This document shows positions 52,612-61,144 of a stretch of DNA of 64,000 nucleotides, in pieces. Position 1 is the first letter of the stretch. Each line of letters starts with the position of its first letter. The notes below the pieces were generated by a model. That model was not told where the DNA came from. It did no database searches and saw only the letters and a program-made list of their open reading frames with translations. This DNA is from Lachnospiraceae bacterium (GTDB lineage: Bacteria > Bacillota_A > Clostridia > Lachnospirales > Lachnospiraceae). The stretch lies in the NCBI GenBank assembly GCA_009911175.1, contig QXWX01000018.1:17556-81555 (forward strand), written 5' to 3'. Both the position numbers and the translations under genes were made by a program.

Positions 52612-52644
52612 CTTGAGCATTTCTTGGAATTTGCTGGTTATAAT
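52612..52644 (+). promoter_or_regulatory. Promoter with CTTGAG direct repeat (response regulator operon)
   Basis: CTTGAG (52612-52617) and CTTGGA (52623-52628) stand 11 bp apart, one helical turn, and a TATAAT lies 10 bp after the second at 52639-52644. The -35 is weak and covered by the repeats, as in OmpR-type activated promoters. The same arrangement is found at 54456-54488. Confidence 0.7.
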
Positions 52645-52674
52645 GGGTTTATTAAATGTGTGGAGGATAGATGG

Positions 52675-53349
52675 ATGCGGCGGTATACTCTATTGATTGT
52701 GGATGACGAACCTGGAATTACTGATATGATAAAAAGCTATTTTGCGTCAGAATATGATGTGCTTACCGCTTATAGTGGCAGGGAAGCGCTCCAAAAGCTG
52801 ACAGGGAAGCCGGACTTGATTCTTTTGGATATCAACATGCCGGAGATGGATGGTCTGGAGGTCTGCAAGAAGATTCGGCAGTTTGTTTCGAGTCCGATTC
52901 TGTTTCTTACGGCACGCGTTGAATCAGTTGATAAGATCATAGGTTTTCGGGCAGGGGCAGATGATTATATTGTAAAGCCTTTTGACTTAGATGAGCTTGG
53001 GGCACGGGTTGCGGCGCACCTGCGGAGAGAACAGCGTTCGATGGAGAATCGGATCGTTCGCTTTTTTGGTGAGCTGGCCATTGACTATGGAAACCGAGCC
53101 GTATCAGTAAGTGGACAGCCAGTTTTGCTGACAAAAAGAGAGTTTGACATTTTGGAACTTCTTTCTATGAATGCGGGGCAGGTTTTTGACCGGGAACGGA
53201 TCTATGAAGCGATATGGGGAATTGACGGTGACGGAAACAGTGGCACGGTGATGGAGCACATCCGAAAGATCCGGGCAAAGCTGGCCGGATATACATTTCA
53301 CAGTTATATTGAAACTGTTTGGGGGTGTGGATATAAATGGAACGCCTGA
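52675..53349 (+). CDS. OmpR-family response regulator
   Basis: A 224-aa protein: receiver (LLIVDDEPGITDMIKSYF; phospho-Asp in LILLDINMPEMDG; DYIVKPFDLDELGARV) and a winged-helix DNA-binding domain (LTKREFDILELLSMNAGQVFDRE, VMEHIRKIRAKL, VWGCGYKWN). The start at 52675 has GGAGG eight bases upstream. It overlaps the kinase gene by 13 bp. Predicted to bind the CTTGAG repeats before its own gene and before the ABC genes. Confidence 0.93.
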   Translation: MRRYTLLIVDDEPGITDMIKSYFASEYDVLTAYSGREALQKLTGKPDLILLDINMPEMDGLEVCKKIRQFVSSPILFLTARVESVDKIIGFRAGADDYIVKPFDLDELGARVAAHLRREQRSMENRIVRFFGELAIDYGNRAVSVSGQPVLLTKREFDILELLSMNAGQVFDRERIYEAIWGIDGDGNSGTVMEHIRKIRAKLAGYTFHSYIETVWGCGYKWNA

Positions 53350-54437
53350 AAAATATGGATTTAAAAAAAGCATTTTTTGTGTTGTCGGTCTGTTGTATCA
53401 TGGTTTCTCTGTTGATTCTTTTGCTGCTCCTCGTATTCTGTGGAAATATCCGTGACAGTTATCCTGCCGGAGGAATCGAGATCCGGTCGGATGGAACAAC
53501 GATAATACTGGAGGGGCCGACAAAAGACCAGCAAAGGATTTTAGAGATAATAGATGTGCTTCAGTTATTGGCCTGTATCCTGTTCCCTGCCGGAGGATTG
53601 GGAGCGGCGGGGGTTTTGTTCTACCACATAAAGCTGAAGATGCCGATCGCTGTTTTACAAAAGGGGACGGAACGTATCCTGAACCATGATCTGGATTTTT
53701 CAGTTCCGGAGGTTTCAAAAGATGAACTGGGACAGATCTGCAGAGGTTTTGAGACTATGCGTGCGGAGCTTCTTAAGGCAAATCAGGAGTTATGGGAGCA
53801 GGCAGAGGAGAGGAAGCGGTTGAATGCGGCATTTTCCCATGACCTGCGCAATCCGGTTACCGTATTAAAGGGAACCATTAAGCTCATACGGCAAGGCAAA
53901 GAGGACGGACAAGCTTTTGAAAGATTGGAGGATTATGTGCTTCGCATTGAGAACTATGTGGAGGCAATGAGTGGAATCCAGAGATTGGAGCAGCTTCCGT
54001 TCCAAGAAAGGGAATGTGCATATTCCCAGCTTCACGCAGAATTATTGGATACGGTGAAATTTTTGGCGCCAGCAATGGAAACGTCGGTAATTGTACCGGA
54101 GACAGGGCACGTGAAGCTGGATCATGGAATATTTTTAAATGTTGCTGAGAACCTGATCAGAAATGGGGCCCGGTTTGCCCAGAATAACCTGTCTGTTTAT
54201 CTGGAGGCTCGGGAAGGCTGCCTTCTTCTGACGGTAGCAGATGATGGATCTGGCTATCCGGAAAAGCTGCTTCAGGATGGCCCCAGGCCTTTTGGCAAGA
54301 TGAGTGAGGAGACGGAGCATTTTGGGATGGGATTATACAGCGCCCGGATACTATGCCTGAAACATAGAGGCTCACTGGAATTAAAGAATCCGGCAGGCGG
54401 CGGGGCATCAGCAACGGCAATATTTCGGATAAATTGA
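53337..54437 (+). CDS. Sensor histidine kinase
   Basis: A 366-aa kinase: span 1 (SVCCIMVSLLILLLLLVFC), a short outer loop of about 50 residues, span 2 (LLACILFPAGGLGAAGVLFY), HAMP-like linker, H-box FSHDLRNPVTVLKG, N-box NVAENLIRNGARF and G-box DDGSGYPEKLL. The small outer loop suggests sensing within the membrane or via the ABC transporter, as in antimicrobial-peptide modules. It overlaps its regulator; a second ATG lies at 53355. Confidence 0.9.
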   Translation: MERLKNMDLKKAFFVLSVCCIMVSLLILLLLLVFCGNIRDSYPAGGIEIRSDGTTIILEGPTKDQQRILEIIDVLQLLACILFPAGGLGAAGVLFYHIKLKMPIAVLQKGTERILNHDLDFSVPEVSKDELGQICRGFETMRAELLKANQELWEQAEERKRLNAAFSHDLRNPVTVLKGTIKLIRQGKEDGQAFERLEDYVLRIENYVEAMSGIQRLEQLPFQERECAYSQLHAELLDTVKFLAPAMETSVIVPETGHVKLDHGIFLNVAENLIRNGARFAQNNLSVYLEAREGCLLLTVADDGSGYPEKLLQDGPRPFGKMSEETEHFGMGLYSARILCLKHRGSLELKNPAGGGASATAIFRIN

Positions 54438-54455
54438 TTTTATTCATTTCATAAT

Positions 54456-54488
54456 CTTGAGCGTTTCTTGAGAATTGTCCATTATACT
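54456..54488 (+). promoter_or_regulatory. Promoter with CTTGAG direct repeat (ABC genes)
   Basis: CTTGAG at 54456-54461 and 54467-54472, 11-bp period, then TATACT (54483-54488) ten bp after the second repeat. Geometry equals that at 52612-52644, pointing to one response regulator for both. Confidence 0.75.
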
Positions 54489-54518
54489 CATCTTATCATT
54501 GATAAGGAGAGTGTTTTT

Positions 54519-55190
54519 ATGGTTATTGAAGCAAAAGAACTATCGAAGATTTATGGCAGTGGCGAGAACCGTGTAGTAGCGCTTGATAAGGCAGGACTTA
54601 AGATTGGTCAGGGAGATTTTATTTCAATAATAGGGCCTTCCGGCAGTGGGAAGAGTACATTGTTACATTTGCTGTCAGGATTGGATCGGCCTACGTCTGG
54701 AAGCCTGACTTATGATGGAAAGGATATTTATAGCTTTCATGATAAGGAACTTTCTGCGTTCCGACGCAGACGGATTGGTTTTATTTTTCAGCAGTTTAAT
54801 CTCCTGCCGGTCCTGACGGCAAGGGAAAATATGATCATGCCGATTCTTCTGGATAAGAAGCAGCCGGAAGAGACCTATCTGGACCAGCTTACGGGACTGC
54901 TTGGAATTCAGGAACGCCTGGCCCATCTTCCCCATGAGCTTTCCGGAGGGCAGCAGCAGCGTGTTGCCATTGCCCGTGCCCTGGCGGCGCAGCCCGACAT
55001 CATTTTTGCAGACGAGCCGACAGGGAATCTTGACAGCAAAAGCGGGAGCGAGGTCATGGAACTCCTTAAGAACGTCCAAAGAAAGATGGATAAGACACTG
55101 GTGGTCATTACCCATGATAACCGGATTGCAAAGATGGCTGACAGGCAGTTTGTAATCGTAGATGGTATTCTCTCGGAGGTGGCAGCATGA
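54519..55190 (+). CDS. ABC transporter ATPase (LolD/MacB-type)
   Basis: A 223-aa ATPase: Walker [18 protein letters not shown]-loop [12 protein letters not shown], signature [16 protein letters not shown], Walker [17 protein letters not shown] at 54519 follows AAGGAG; the longer frame from 54468 lies in the promoter. The stop overlaps the permease start by 4 bp. Confidence 0.95.
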   Translation: MVIEAKELSKIYGSGENRVVALDKAGLKIGQGDFISIIGPSGSGKSTLLHLLSGLDRPTSGSLTYDGKDIYSFHDKELSAFRRRRIGFIFQQFNLLPVLTARENMIMPILLDKKQPEETYLDQLTGLLGIQERLAHLPHELSGGQQQRVAIARALAAQPDIIFADEPTGNLDSKSGSEVMELLKNVQRKMDKTLVVITHDNRIAKMADRQFVIVDGILSEVAA

Positions 55191-57676
55191 AATCATATCG
55201 TGTTTTGGCGTGGAAAGAACTGCTTGCCCAGAAAGTTACTTCCATATTAATCCTGATTGCTGTGATTCTCTCTACGATCATAACAACTGTAATCGGGCAG
55301 TCCATCGGCATTTTAAATGCAATGAAGGAACAACAGGCAATTGCCCTTGCAGGGGAAAAGTACGGTTCCTTTGTGCAGCTCACAGAAGAACAGCTTGCCG
55401 CAATAAAATCTGATTCCCGTTTTTCCTATATTGGCGCGGCGATTGACCTGGGGACGATAGAGCTGAACAGCCAGCTTAGACTTAGCCTTGTAGAATATTT
55501 GGATCATAGTTATGAGAGGTATCCGGCTTTTACAGAACTCCTGGAAGGACGGCTTCCAGAGCGCCCGATGGAGATTGCGCTGTCAGAGGATGTGCTAAAA
55601 TTTCTTGGCTTTCAGGGAAAAGTCGGGGATAAGATTTCCCTGACGGCTTCGAAAGCATGGCGGCATGGGATTCTGCCTGCAGTGGATTATACGGAGGAAT
55701 TTATCCTGACAGGAATTACGAAGAGTAATTATGTGGCGTATACTTACGGCATGCTTCCGGGGATAGTGGGAGAGGGGACGGCAGAAAGATTGTTCCCGTC
55801 CGGGCAGGTGTATTATGTAGTGGATTTTCGGACGGCAGATAAAAAAAGTATGCAGAGTACAGTAGAGGATGTGGCGGAAAGATTGCAGATTCCGGAGCTG
55901 GATGTGACTTATAACATAGTTTATCTGTCTGCTGCAGGAATTCCGTATGATGATACGGAAGAAAACGGGGAGAGCGGAATGGATGTTTCGTTTCTTCAAC
56001 TGGCCGGTATTATGGTCGGCGGTCTCGTTCTTTTGGCATCGGGCCTTGTGATTTACAATGTGCTGAAGATTTCAGTATCGAAACGTATGAAAGAATACGG
56101 GGTGCTGCGGGCCATTGGAGGTGAGAAAGGGCAGCTTTACGGGATTGTTTCCCTACAGATTCTGTTTCTATGCCTGATTGGGATTCCAATCGGGATGCTG
56201 ATTGGGTTTTTATCGGCAAAAACGATCTTTTCGATGGCGACAGGATTTGTATCTCCAGAGATGTTCATGGTGCAGGATGCGGCAGGATTACAGGAACTGA
56301 TACAGGAGAACAGTTCTGGAAAACCGTTGTTCCTCGCTGTGGGGGCGCTTTTTACCCTGTTCTTTGCATTTGCCGCGGCTGTTCCGGCTGTCCGGTATGC
56401 CGGAAAAGTGGCGCCGACTGTGGCCATGTCCGGAAGGGACACAAAAATCAGGCGCAGAAACCGCAGAACAAAAAAGATTCGAAACTTCGCGGCATATTAT
56501 GCCCGGCTGAACCTGAAACGCAGCCGCGGCCGGACGGCTATCACCATTTTGTCCCTTGTGATGAGTATTACTGTATTTGTTGCCCTGCAGAGTTTTACGG
56601 CCCTTTTAAATGCCGCGGAGTTAATGGAAGAAATGCGGCTGGGGGATTACTCCATTATAAATGAGACGGCAGGCTTTACCAGTGCGGATTTAGAGAACTT
56701 ACTGGGGAACGAAGCGGTGGATTCGGCAGCAGCCATTCAGTTTTCCCTTTATGATACGGAAGAACTGATTTCCGGAATGTCGCCGGGATTTGAATTAAAG
56801 CCGGGGGAGACTCTCCAGGTTGTCGGCCTCAATGAAGCATATATGGATTATTATACCCGGGGGAGAATTTCAAAAGAAGATATGAAGCGCCTCAACGCAG
56901 GAGAAGGCTGCGTTATAAAGAATCCGTTCCCCATTGTTTATGAAGGGAAAGAGTTAGAGCATTCGGAATTCCGGGCAGGCGAAACGGTTTCTATAAATGG
57001 AAGAGAGCTGCCGGTGATAGAGGCATTTGACGGGACAGACGGATTTGCCAGTGTGGGGAATCAGGGGTTCACGAACGGAATCCAGGTAATTGTGTCTGAC
57101 CGGCTTTACCCGGAACTAACAGGGAGAAAAGAATATCAGGAGATATGTCCTGTTTTGAAAAGGGAGGCGGACAGGGAGCAGTTTGACCTGACGGTAGAAG
57201 CGCTTTGCCGGGAAATTCCGGGCACCACATATCTTTCCTATGAAGATACGGACCGTCAGCTGGCGGAAAGCTATGAACAGATACGGATGCTGGCATGGGG
57301 ATTGATCCTTTTTGTCGGGTTGATCGGCCTTTTGAATATTGTGAATACGGTCTATACGAATATCCATACACGGGTAACGGAGATTGGGATGCAGAGGGCG
57401 ATCGGTATGAGTCATGAGGTGCTTTATCAGACCTTCCTGTGGGAAGGGGCATATTATGGAATCATTGCTGCCCTTATCGGATGTGTGACGGGTTATATCT
57501 GTACTATTTTTGTGGAAGCCGCGCGTACGGATACCATCCAGCTTGTTTCAATTCCTGTAGTTTCCATGGCAGAGGCTACCGCAATGTCTGTGCTTGCCTG
57601 CCTGATTGCAACGTGCATACCATTGAGGCGGATCGCGAAAATGAGTATCGTGGATTCTATTGAGACAATAGAATAA
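55187..57676 (+). CDS. FtsX-type ABC transporter permease
   Basis: An 829-aa permease with an N-terminal span, a large extracellular domain, and two FtsX-domain sets: spans around residues 270-300, 325-345, 380-405, a cytoplasmic linker, a span near 450, a second extracellular domain, and three closing spans. With the preceding ATPase and two-component system it forms a peptide-resistance or envelope-stress type exporter module. The exported or sensed compound cannot be read from sequence. Confidence 0.9.
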   Translation: MKSYRVLAWKELLAQKVTSILILIAVILSTIITTVIGQSIGILNAMKEQQAIALAGEKYGSFVQLTEEQLAAIKSDSRFSYIGAAIDLGTIELNSQLRLSLVEYLDHSYERYPAFTELLEGRLPERPMEIALSEDVLKFLGFQGKVGDKISLTASKAWRHGILPAVDYTEEFILTGITKSNYVAYTYGMLPGIVGEGTAERLFPSGQVYYVVDFRTADKKSMQSTVEDVAERLQIPELDVTYNIVYLSAAGIPYDDTEENGESGMDVSFLQLAGIMVGGLVLLASGLVIYNVLKISVSKRMKEYGVLRAIGGEKGQLYGIVSLQILFLCLIGIPIGMLIGFLSAKTIFSMATGFVSPEMFMVQDAAGLQELIQENSSGKPLFLAVGALFTLFFAFAAAVPAVRYAGKVAPTVAMSGRDTKIRRRNRRTKKIRNFAAYYARLNLKRSRGRTAITILSLVMSITVFVALQSFTALLNAAELMEEMRLGDYSIINETAGFTSADLENLLGNEAVDSAAAIQFSLYDTEELISGMSPGFELKPGETLQVVGLNEAYMDYYTRGRISKEDMKRLNAGEGCVIKNPFPIVYEGKELEHSEFRAGETVSINGRELPVIEAFDGTDGFASVGNQGFTNGIQVIVSDRLYPELTGRKEYQEICPVLKREADREQFDLTVEALCREIPGTTYLSYEDTDRQLAESYEQIRMLAWGLILFVGLIGLLNIVNTVYTNIHTRVTEIGMQRAIGMSHEVLYQTFLWEGAYYGIIAALIGCVTGYICTIFVEAARTDTIQLVSIPVVSMAEATAMSVLACLIATCIPLRRIAKMSIVDSIETIE

Positions 57677-57693
57677 GGAAAGTCAGTGCGTAT

Positions 57694-57729
57694 CTGCCAG
57701 ACAACAGGGGTACAAATGTTGTCTGGCAG
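57694..57729. other. Perfect 12-bp hairpin after the permease gene
   Basis: CTGCCAGACAAC (57694-57705) pairs with GTTGTCTGGCAG (57718-57729), without a T-run; likely 3' stabiliser or weak terminator. Confidence 0.55.
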
Positions 57730-57770
57730 AAATAATTTGTCTCTATATGTGGAATGTAGACTTACGAAAA

Positions 57771-57799
57771 AAAGACACTGTCTTCCCACAGTGTCTTTT
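57771..57799. terminator. Rho-independent terminator
   Basis: AAAGACACTGT (57771-57781) pairs with ACAGTGTCTTT (57788-57798) followed by T; the A-run upstream makes it bidirectional, serving the permease and the convergent VOC gene. Confidence 0.8.
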
Positions 57800-57835
57800 C
57801 TAACAAATCATATACCTCAAAATAAGTATAGGATT

Positions 57836-58204
57836 TTATTGTTTGACTGTACTTAAACAAAACGGATGACCTTCTGGATCAAACATAACTGTTGAAGTGT
57901 CATAATACTGAATTTCAGATTTCGTTGCCCCACATTCTAAAGCATGTAAAACACCTTTTTCCAAGTCATCAACCAGAAAATCAATGTGTGCCATTTGTTG
58001 TTGTTTATCTTTCTGCCATGGCCATACTGGTGCTACATATTCTTCAATTTCCTGAAACGCAAAAATCCAACCTTGAGGAGAGCGTAACCCTGCCCAGCCA
58101 TTCCCTGAAAGAATTTTTTCCCAACCTAGTAACTTTACATAAAAATTTGATAATGCATCAGCATTTTGGCAATCATAAGCAAAACCTGCAATATCACTAA
58201 TCAT
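57836..58204 (-). CDS. VOC (glyoxalase/bleomycin-resistance-like) protein
   Basis: A 122-aa single VOC-fold unit pair: IAGFAYDCQNADALSNFYVKLLGWE, MAHIDFLVDDLEKGV, VMFDPEGHPFCLS. Metal-ligand-like His and Glu positions are partly present. The family covers metal-dependent isomerases and drug-binding proteins; no specific substrate can be given. GAGGAAT precedes the ATG. Its lower GC matches the regulator next to it. Confidence 0.85.
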   Translation of the reverse strand: MISDIAGFAYDCQNADALSNFYVKLLGWEKILSGNGWAGLRSPQGWIFAFQEIEEYVAPVWPWQKDKQQQMAHIDFLVDDLEKGVLHALECGATKSEIQYYDTSTVMFDPEGHPFCLSTVKQ

Positions 58205-58298
58205 TTCTTATTCCTCATTCATAGAAATTTTCTGCCTATTTTATGTCTTTTACTGCAATTTGAATATGGTCTATGACTGGTTGCATTATTTCCTCCTC

Positions 58299-59048
58299 CT
58301 AGTCTGTCAACCAATATTTTGAACCATCCCTTGAGCGTCCCATAAAGCCATACATGATTAGATAACGTCTAATCGTTATGTAATCTTCAAAAATAGGCTT
58401 CAATGTTTGGTTTACTTCTTTTTCGCTATACTGTTTGCCTTTTTCAAACTGCTCGGCTATCTTAGCAAGAATGACAACTTTTTTCTTTTCTTTTGGCGAA
58501 AAGGTTTTTAATACAAGAGGTTCCAAACTGCAAAAAGAGGTTTCTAAAATATGTTGTTTCTCTTGTTCGGTTATCAAGTAGCGGTCGTCTACATAAATTG
58601 CACTATTATGAATAGGTATTATGGCATTATCCGTAGTTGGTTTAGCTTCAAATACTTGCTCGTATACTGCTAAATATAACTTTGCCCGTTTAGCTTTTTC
58701 TCGAAAAGTAAAGCGTTGCCTTCTTATAGTGGCTTCTGTCACACCTAATTTTTTTGCCATTTCTTTATCGGACACACCCTTAGCAAAAAGCGATAGTAAC
58801 TCTTTCTGATTTTGGGTTAGCGTATTGTACTTTGTTTCAGAAACGAGAAGCTGTGACAAATTTCCTCTATGAATTCCTTTTATGTGCTTTGATACAGCGT
58901 GTTCAGCAACATAAAAACTGTTTTCGATTGAAAAAATCTGCCCAACTTCAAAATGTTGTTCGCAATAGTTGCAAATATAAGCATCTTTTTCTTTATCATA
59001 CCTATAACCTTGTTTTAGCTCCTCTAAAGTGAGTTTTTCGTAATCCAT
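58299..59048 (-). CDS. LuxR-type HTH regulator with DUF2087 domain
   Basis: A 249-aa protein. The N-terminus has a zinc-ribbon-like ICNYCEQHF; the middle has a LuxR/sigma-4-type helix-turn-helix (LTQNQKELLSLFAKGVSDKEMAKKLG, EATIRRQRF); the C-terminal 80 residues are DUF2087 (FSPKEKKKVVILAKIAEQF, IFEDYITIRRYLIMYGFMGR, DGSKYWL). Probably an autorepressor, given the dyad over its promoter. It may govern the VOC gene downstream on the same strand. Confidence 0.85.
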   Translation of the reverse strand: MDYEKLTLEELKQGYRYDKEKDAYICNYCEQHFEVGQIFSIENSFYVAEHAVSKHIKGIHRGNLSQLLVSETKYNTLTQNQKELLSLFAKGVSDKEMAKKLGVTEATIRRQRFTFREKAKRAKLYLAVYEQVFEAKPTTDNAIIPIHNSAIYVDDRYLITEQEKQHILETSFCSLEPLVLKTFSPKEKKKVVILAKIAEQFEKGKQYSEKEVNQTLKPIFEDYITIRRYLIMYGFMGRSRDGSKYWLTD

Positions 59049-59072
59049 TGGTATAATTCATTCCCTATATTG

Positions 59073-59109
59073 ATAAACATATTATACTTATGTTTATTAA
59101 ATCTGTCAA
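59073..59109 (-). promoter_or_regulatory. Consensus promoter with operator over the -10
   Basis: Reverse strand: TTGACA, 17-bp spacer, TATAAT, both hexamers perfect. The inverted repeat ATAAACAT/ATGTTTAT (59073-59080 and 59090-59097) straddles the -10, fitting autorepression by the DUF2087 regulator. Confidence 0.8.
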
Positions 59110-59362
59110 CGATATTTTGAAAAACTCTTTGTCATGCATTGCGTAGTAGTAAATTTGTTGATCTGCTTCGCAAGGAACAAATAAAAGCCGACAATTTTTT
59201 CTCGTTTTGTTTCCTTGAAAATGCCGATAGATACTGTGTTTTAGCGGATAATCAAATTTTTAGTTCGTTTTTTATTAGAAAAATAATAGAATCATAATTT
59301 TAAAACTGTCTCATTGCATAAGGAACGGAATTGTACTATGATTTAGACAGGAGGAACGGAAT
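59110..59362. other. Divergent intergenic region
   Basis: There is no gene. AT-rich; it holds the upstream part of the promoters for the regulator (reverse) and the MGMT-like gene (forward). A clear forward promoter is not evident. Confidence 0.35.
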
Positions 59363-59839
59363 ATGGCGAATGAAGATAAAAAAGATTTTAATGCAATGTT
59401 ACATGAAAGTAAGGATATGCCGAAGATTCAAGTGATTACGGATCAGAAAAGTATTAAAAAATATGGTGGGGACAGAATGTATTTTGCGCCGCCAATTGAG
59501 TATGATAAAATTATGAGGAAGATTCCTTACGGGAAGGTGACCACTGTAGGAGAGATTCGTGAACATTTTGCTAAGTTAAATGGCGCGGATTTTACGGAGC
59601 CTATTACAGCCGGTATTTTCGTTTCTATTGCGGCATGGGCAAGCCATCAGAGAACAAAGGATGAGACGCCTTACTGGCGGACGCTGAAAGCAAAAGGGGA
59701 GTTAAATCCCAAATATCCCGGCGGTGTGCAGGCGCAGAAATCAAAACTGGAGGCAGAGGGCCATGCGATCATTCAAAAAGGAAGAACGAATATCCGGTAT
59801 TATGTAAAAGATTATGAGGATTTTCTTTTTGATTTGTAA
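59363..59839 (+). CDS. MGMT-family protein
   Basis: A 158-aa protein whose middle part (MRKIPYGKVTTVGEIREHFAK) resembles the DNA-binding domain of O6-methylguanine methyltransferase. The PCHR acceptor motif is missing: the equivalent region reads TPYWRTLKAKGELNPKYPGG. This is the alkyltransferase-like (ATL) layout, with Trp in place of Cys, known for binding alkylated guanine without repairing it. GGAGGAA precedes the ATG. Confidence 0.78.
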   Translation: MANEDKKDFNAMLHESKDMPKIQVITDQKSIKKYGGDRMYFAPPIEYDKIMRKIPYGKVTTVGEIREHFAKLNGADFTEPITAGIFVSIAAWASHQRTKDETPYWRTLKAKGELNPKYPGGVQAQKSKLEAEGHAIIQKGRTNIRYYVKDYEDFLFDL

Positions 59840-59872
59840 AAAAACATCGTATGATAAAGAGGCAATACAGGT

Positions 59873-60794
59873 ATGTGGCAGATTTCATTCATTCTTTTTT
59901 TAATACCATTTTGTATATTTGCGAGAATTATGTTATGTGACCCCAGGACATTATGGAGCGGCGTCTCCTTTTTCTGGATGATGACATGTCTGGCCGTTTT
60001 TTTGTTTTTTATATTATCCGAATATTCAGCATGGCTCGCAGCACATGATGCAATCATCGGAATCCTGGTTTTTCTGTTTATTTTGGCGGTAGTCAGTGTG
60101 ATTGCATTTCCTGCGGTTTTGATTGTCACATTCTTTATAGAAGGTATAAAAATCATCAGGCATGAGGGAATGAAACCGTCTAATTTATTATCTATGCTAT
60201 TTTCAATCTTGCTGTCTGTATATCTTGTTGTCTGGCCGGTGATCGGGAGTCTGGAAAAAGGCAAGTTTAGTACAATGCTCTACGTAATTATTAGCTTTTC
60301 TGCAATATACGTATTGTCATTGATGGCAATGTATTCACTATCTGCAATTCTTAATCTTATTCACCTGAAAAAGAAGAGGAATGCGGAATCAAAATGCAGT
60401 GCTGATCATGTCCGGAGGGCAGGGGCCAGGCGAGGATATTCCGGAAAGTGAGGCTATGGCGGCTTATGCGGTCGATCAAGGAGTGGATGACGAAAGAATC
60501 ATAACAGAGCAAAAATCGGTATCAACTGAGGAAAATCTGATGTTTTCAAAGGAGTTGATACACAAAGAGAATGCTAGAATTGTTATAGTTACGACTGCTT
60601 ATCATGTTTTCAGAGCCTTAATTCTGGCGAAGCAGCAAGGAATAAAATGTGTAGGGTTTGGCGCAAAGACGAAATGGTATTTTACATTGAATGCTTTGAT
60701 TCGTGAATTTGTAGGATATCTTCAGCTGACCTGGAAGAGACATGGTATTGTAATTGGCATAATTGTATGTATTGCAGCAGTAACTATTAGATGA
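59873..60794 (+). pseudogene. YdcF-family membrane protein, broken by internal deletion
   Basis: The first part (59873 to about 60380) encodes five hydrophobic spans and ends HLKKKRN. The second, in another frame (from about 60385), resumes at AVLIMSGGQGPGEDIPESEAM and runs to the end with two more typical DUF218 motifs (STEENLMFSKEL, ATTAYHVFRALILA-like). The about 40 residues that should lie between, including the first DUF218 strand (VVLG), are gone. Neither half should fold into an active protein. Confidence 0.75.
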
Positions 60795-60796
60795 AT

Positions 60797-61052
60797 TGTT
60801 TGCAAGCAGGGAGGAAAAGAAAGATGGCAAAGATTAGAAGACAAACTTACAGCCTGGGTCAGTGTCTTAAAAAAGGAAAACGGAAACAATCCGCATAGAT
60901 CGCTTGGAATCAGGACTTACTTTAGTGTTGGAATTCCGCGATATAAGCCAGAAGTGCATGAAGCAATGGAGGAAGCAAAGCGTATTAGCAGAGACCCGAA
61001 TACAAAGAGATATGGAAGCTTTGCAGAAGTATTAGAGGATATAGATTTATGA
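60797..61052 (+). pseudogene. Relic of a RelB/DinJ-like antitoxin
   Basis: The frame VSVLKKENGN followed by IPRYKPEVHEAMEEAKRISR and a SFAEVLEDIDL end matches the C-terminal pattern of RelB/DinJ antitoxins, but the N-terminal ribbon-helix-helix is unrecognisable and the ATG at 60824 is in another frame. No toxin gene follows. Confidence 0.5.
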
Positions 61053-61088
61053 AATATGAAAGATTTCTGTTTATACACGGAGAGTAGA

Positions 61089-61124
61089 AAAAGCCCATGC
61101 AAAGAAATATTTGCATGAGCTTTT
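61089..61124. terminator. Bidirectional terminator
   Basis: AAAAGC-C-CATGCAAA pairs with TTTGCATG-A-GCTTTT. It lies between the antitoxin relic and the convergent ABC gene. Confidence 0.75.
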
Positions 61125-61144
61125 GAAATCCTCTATATTGTCCT

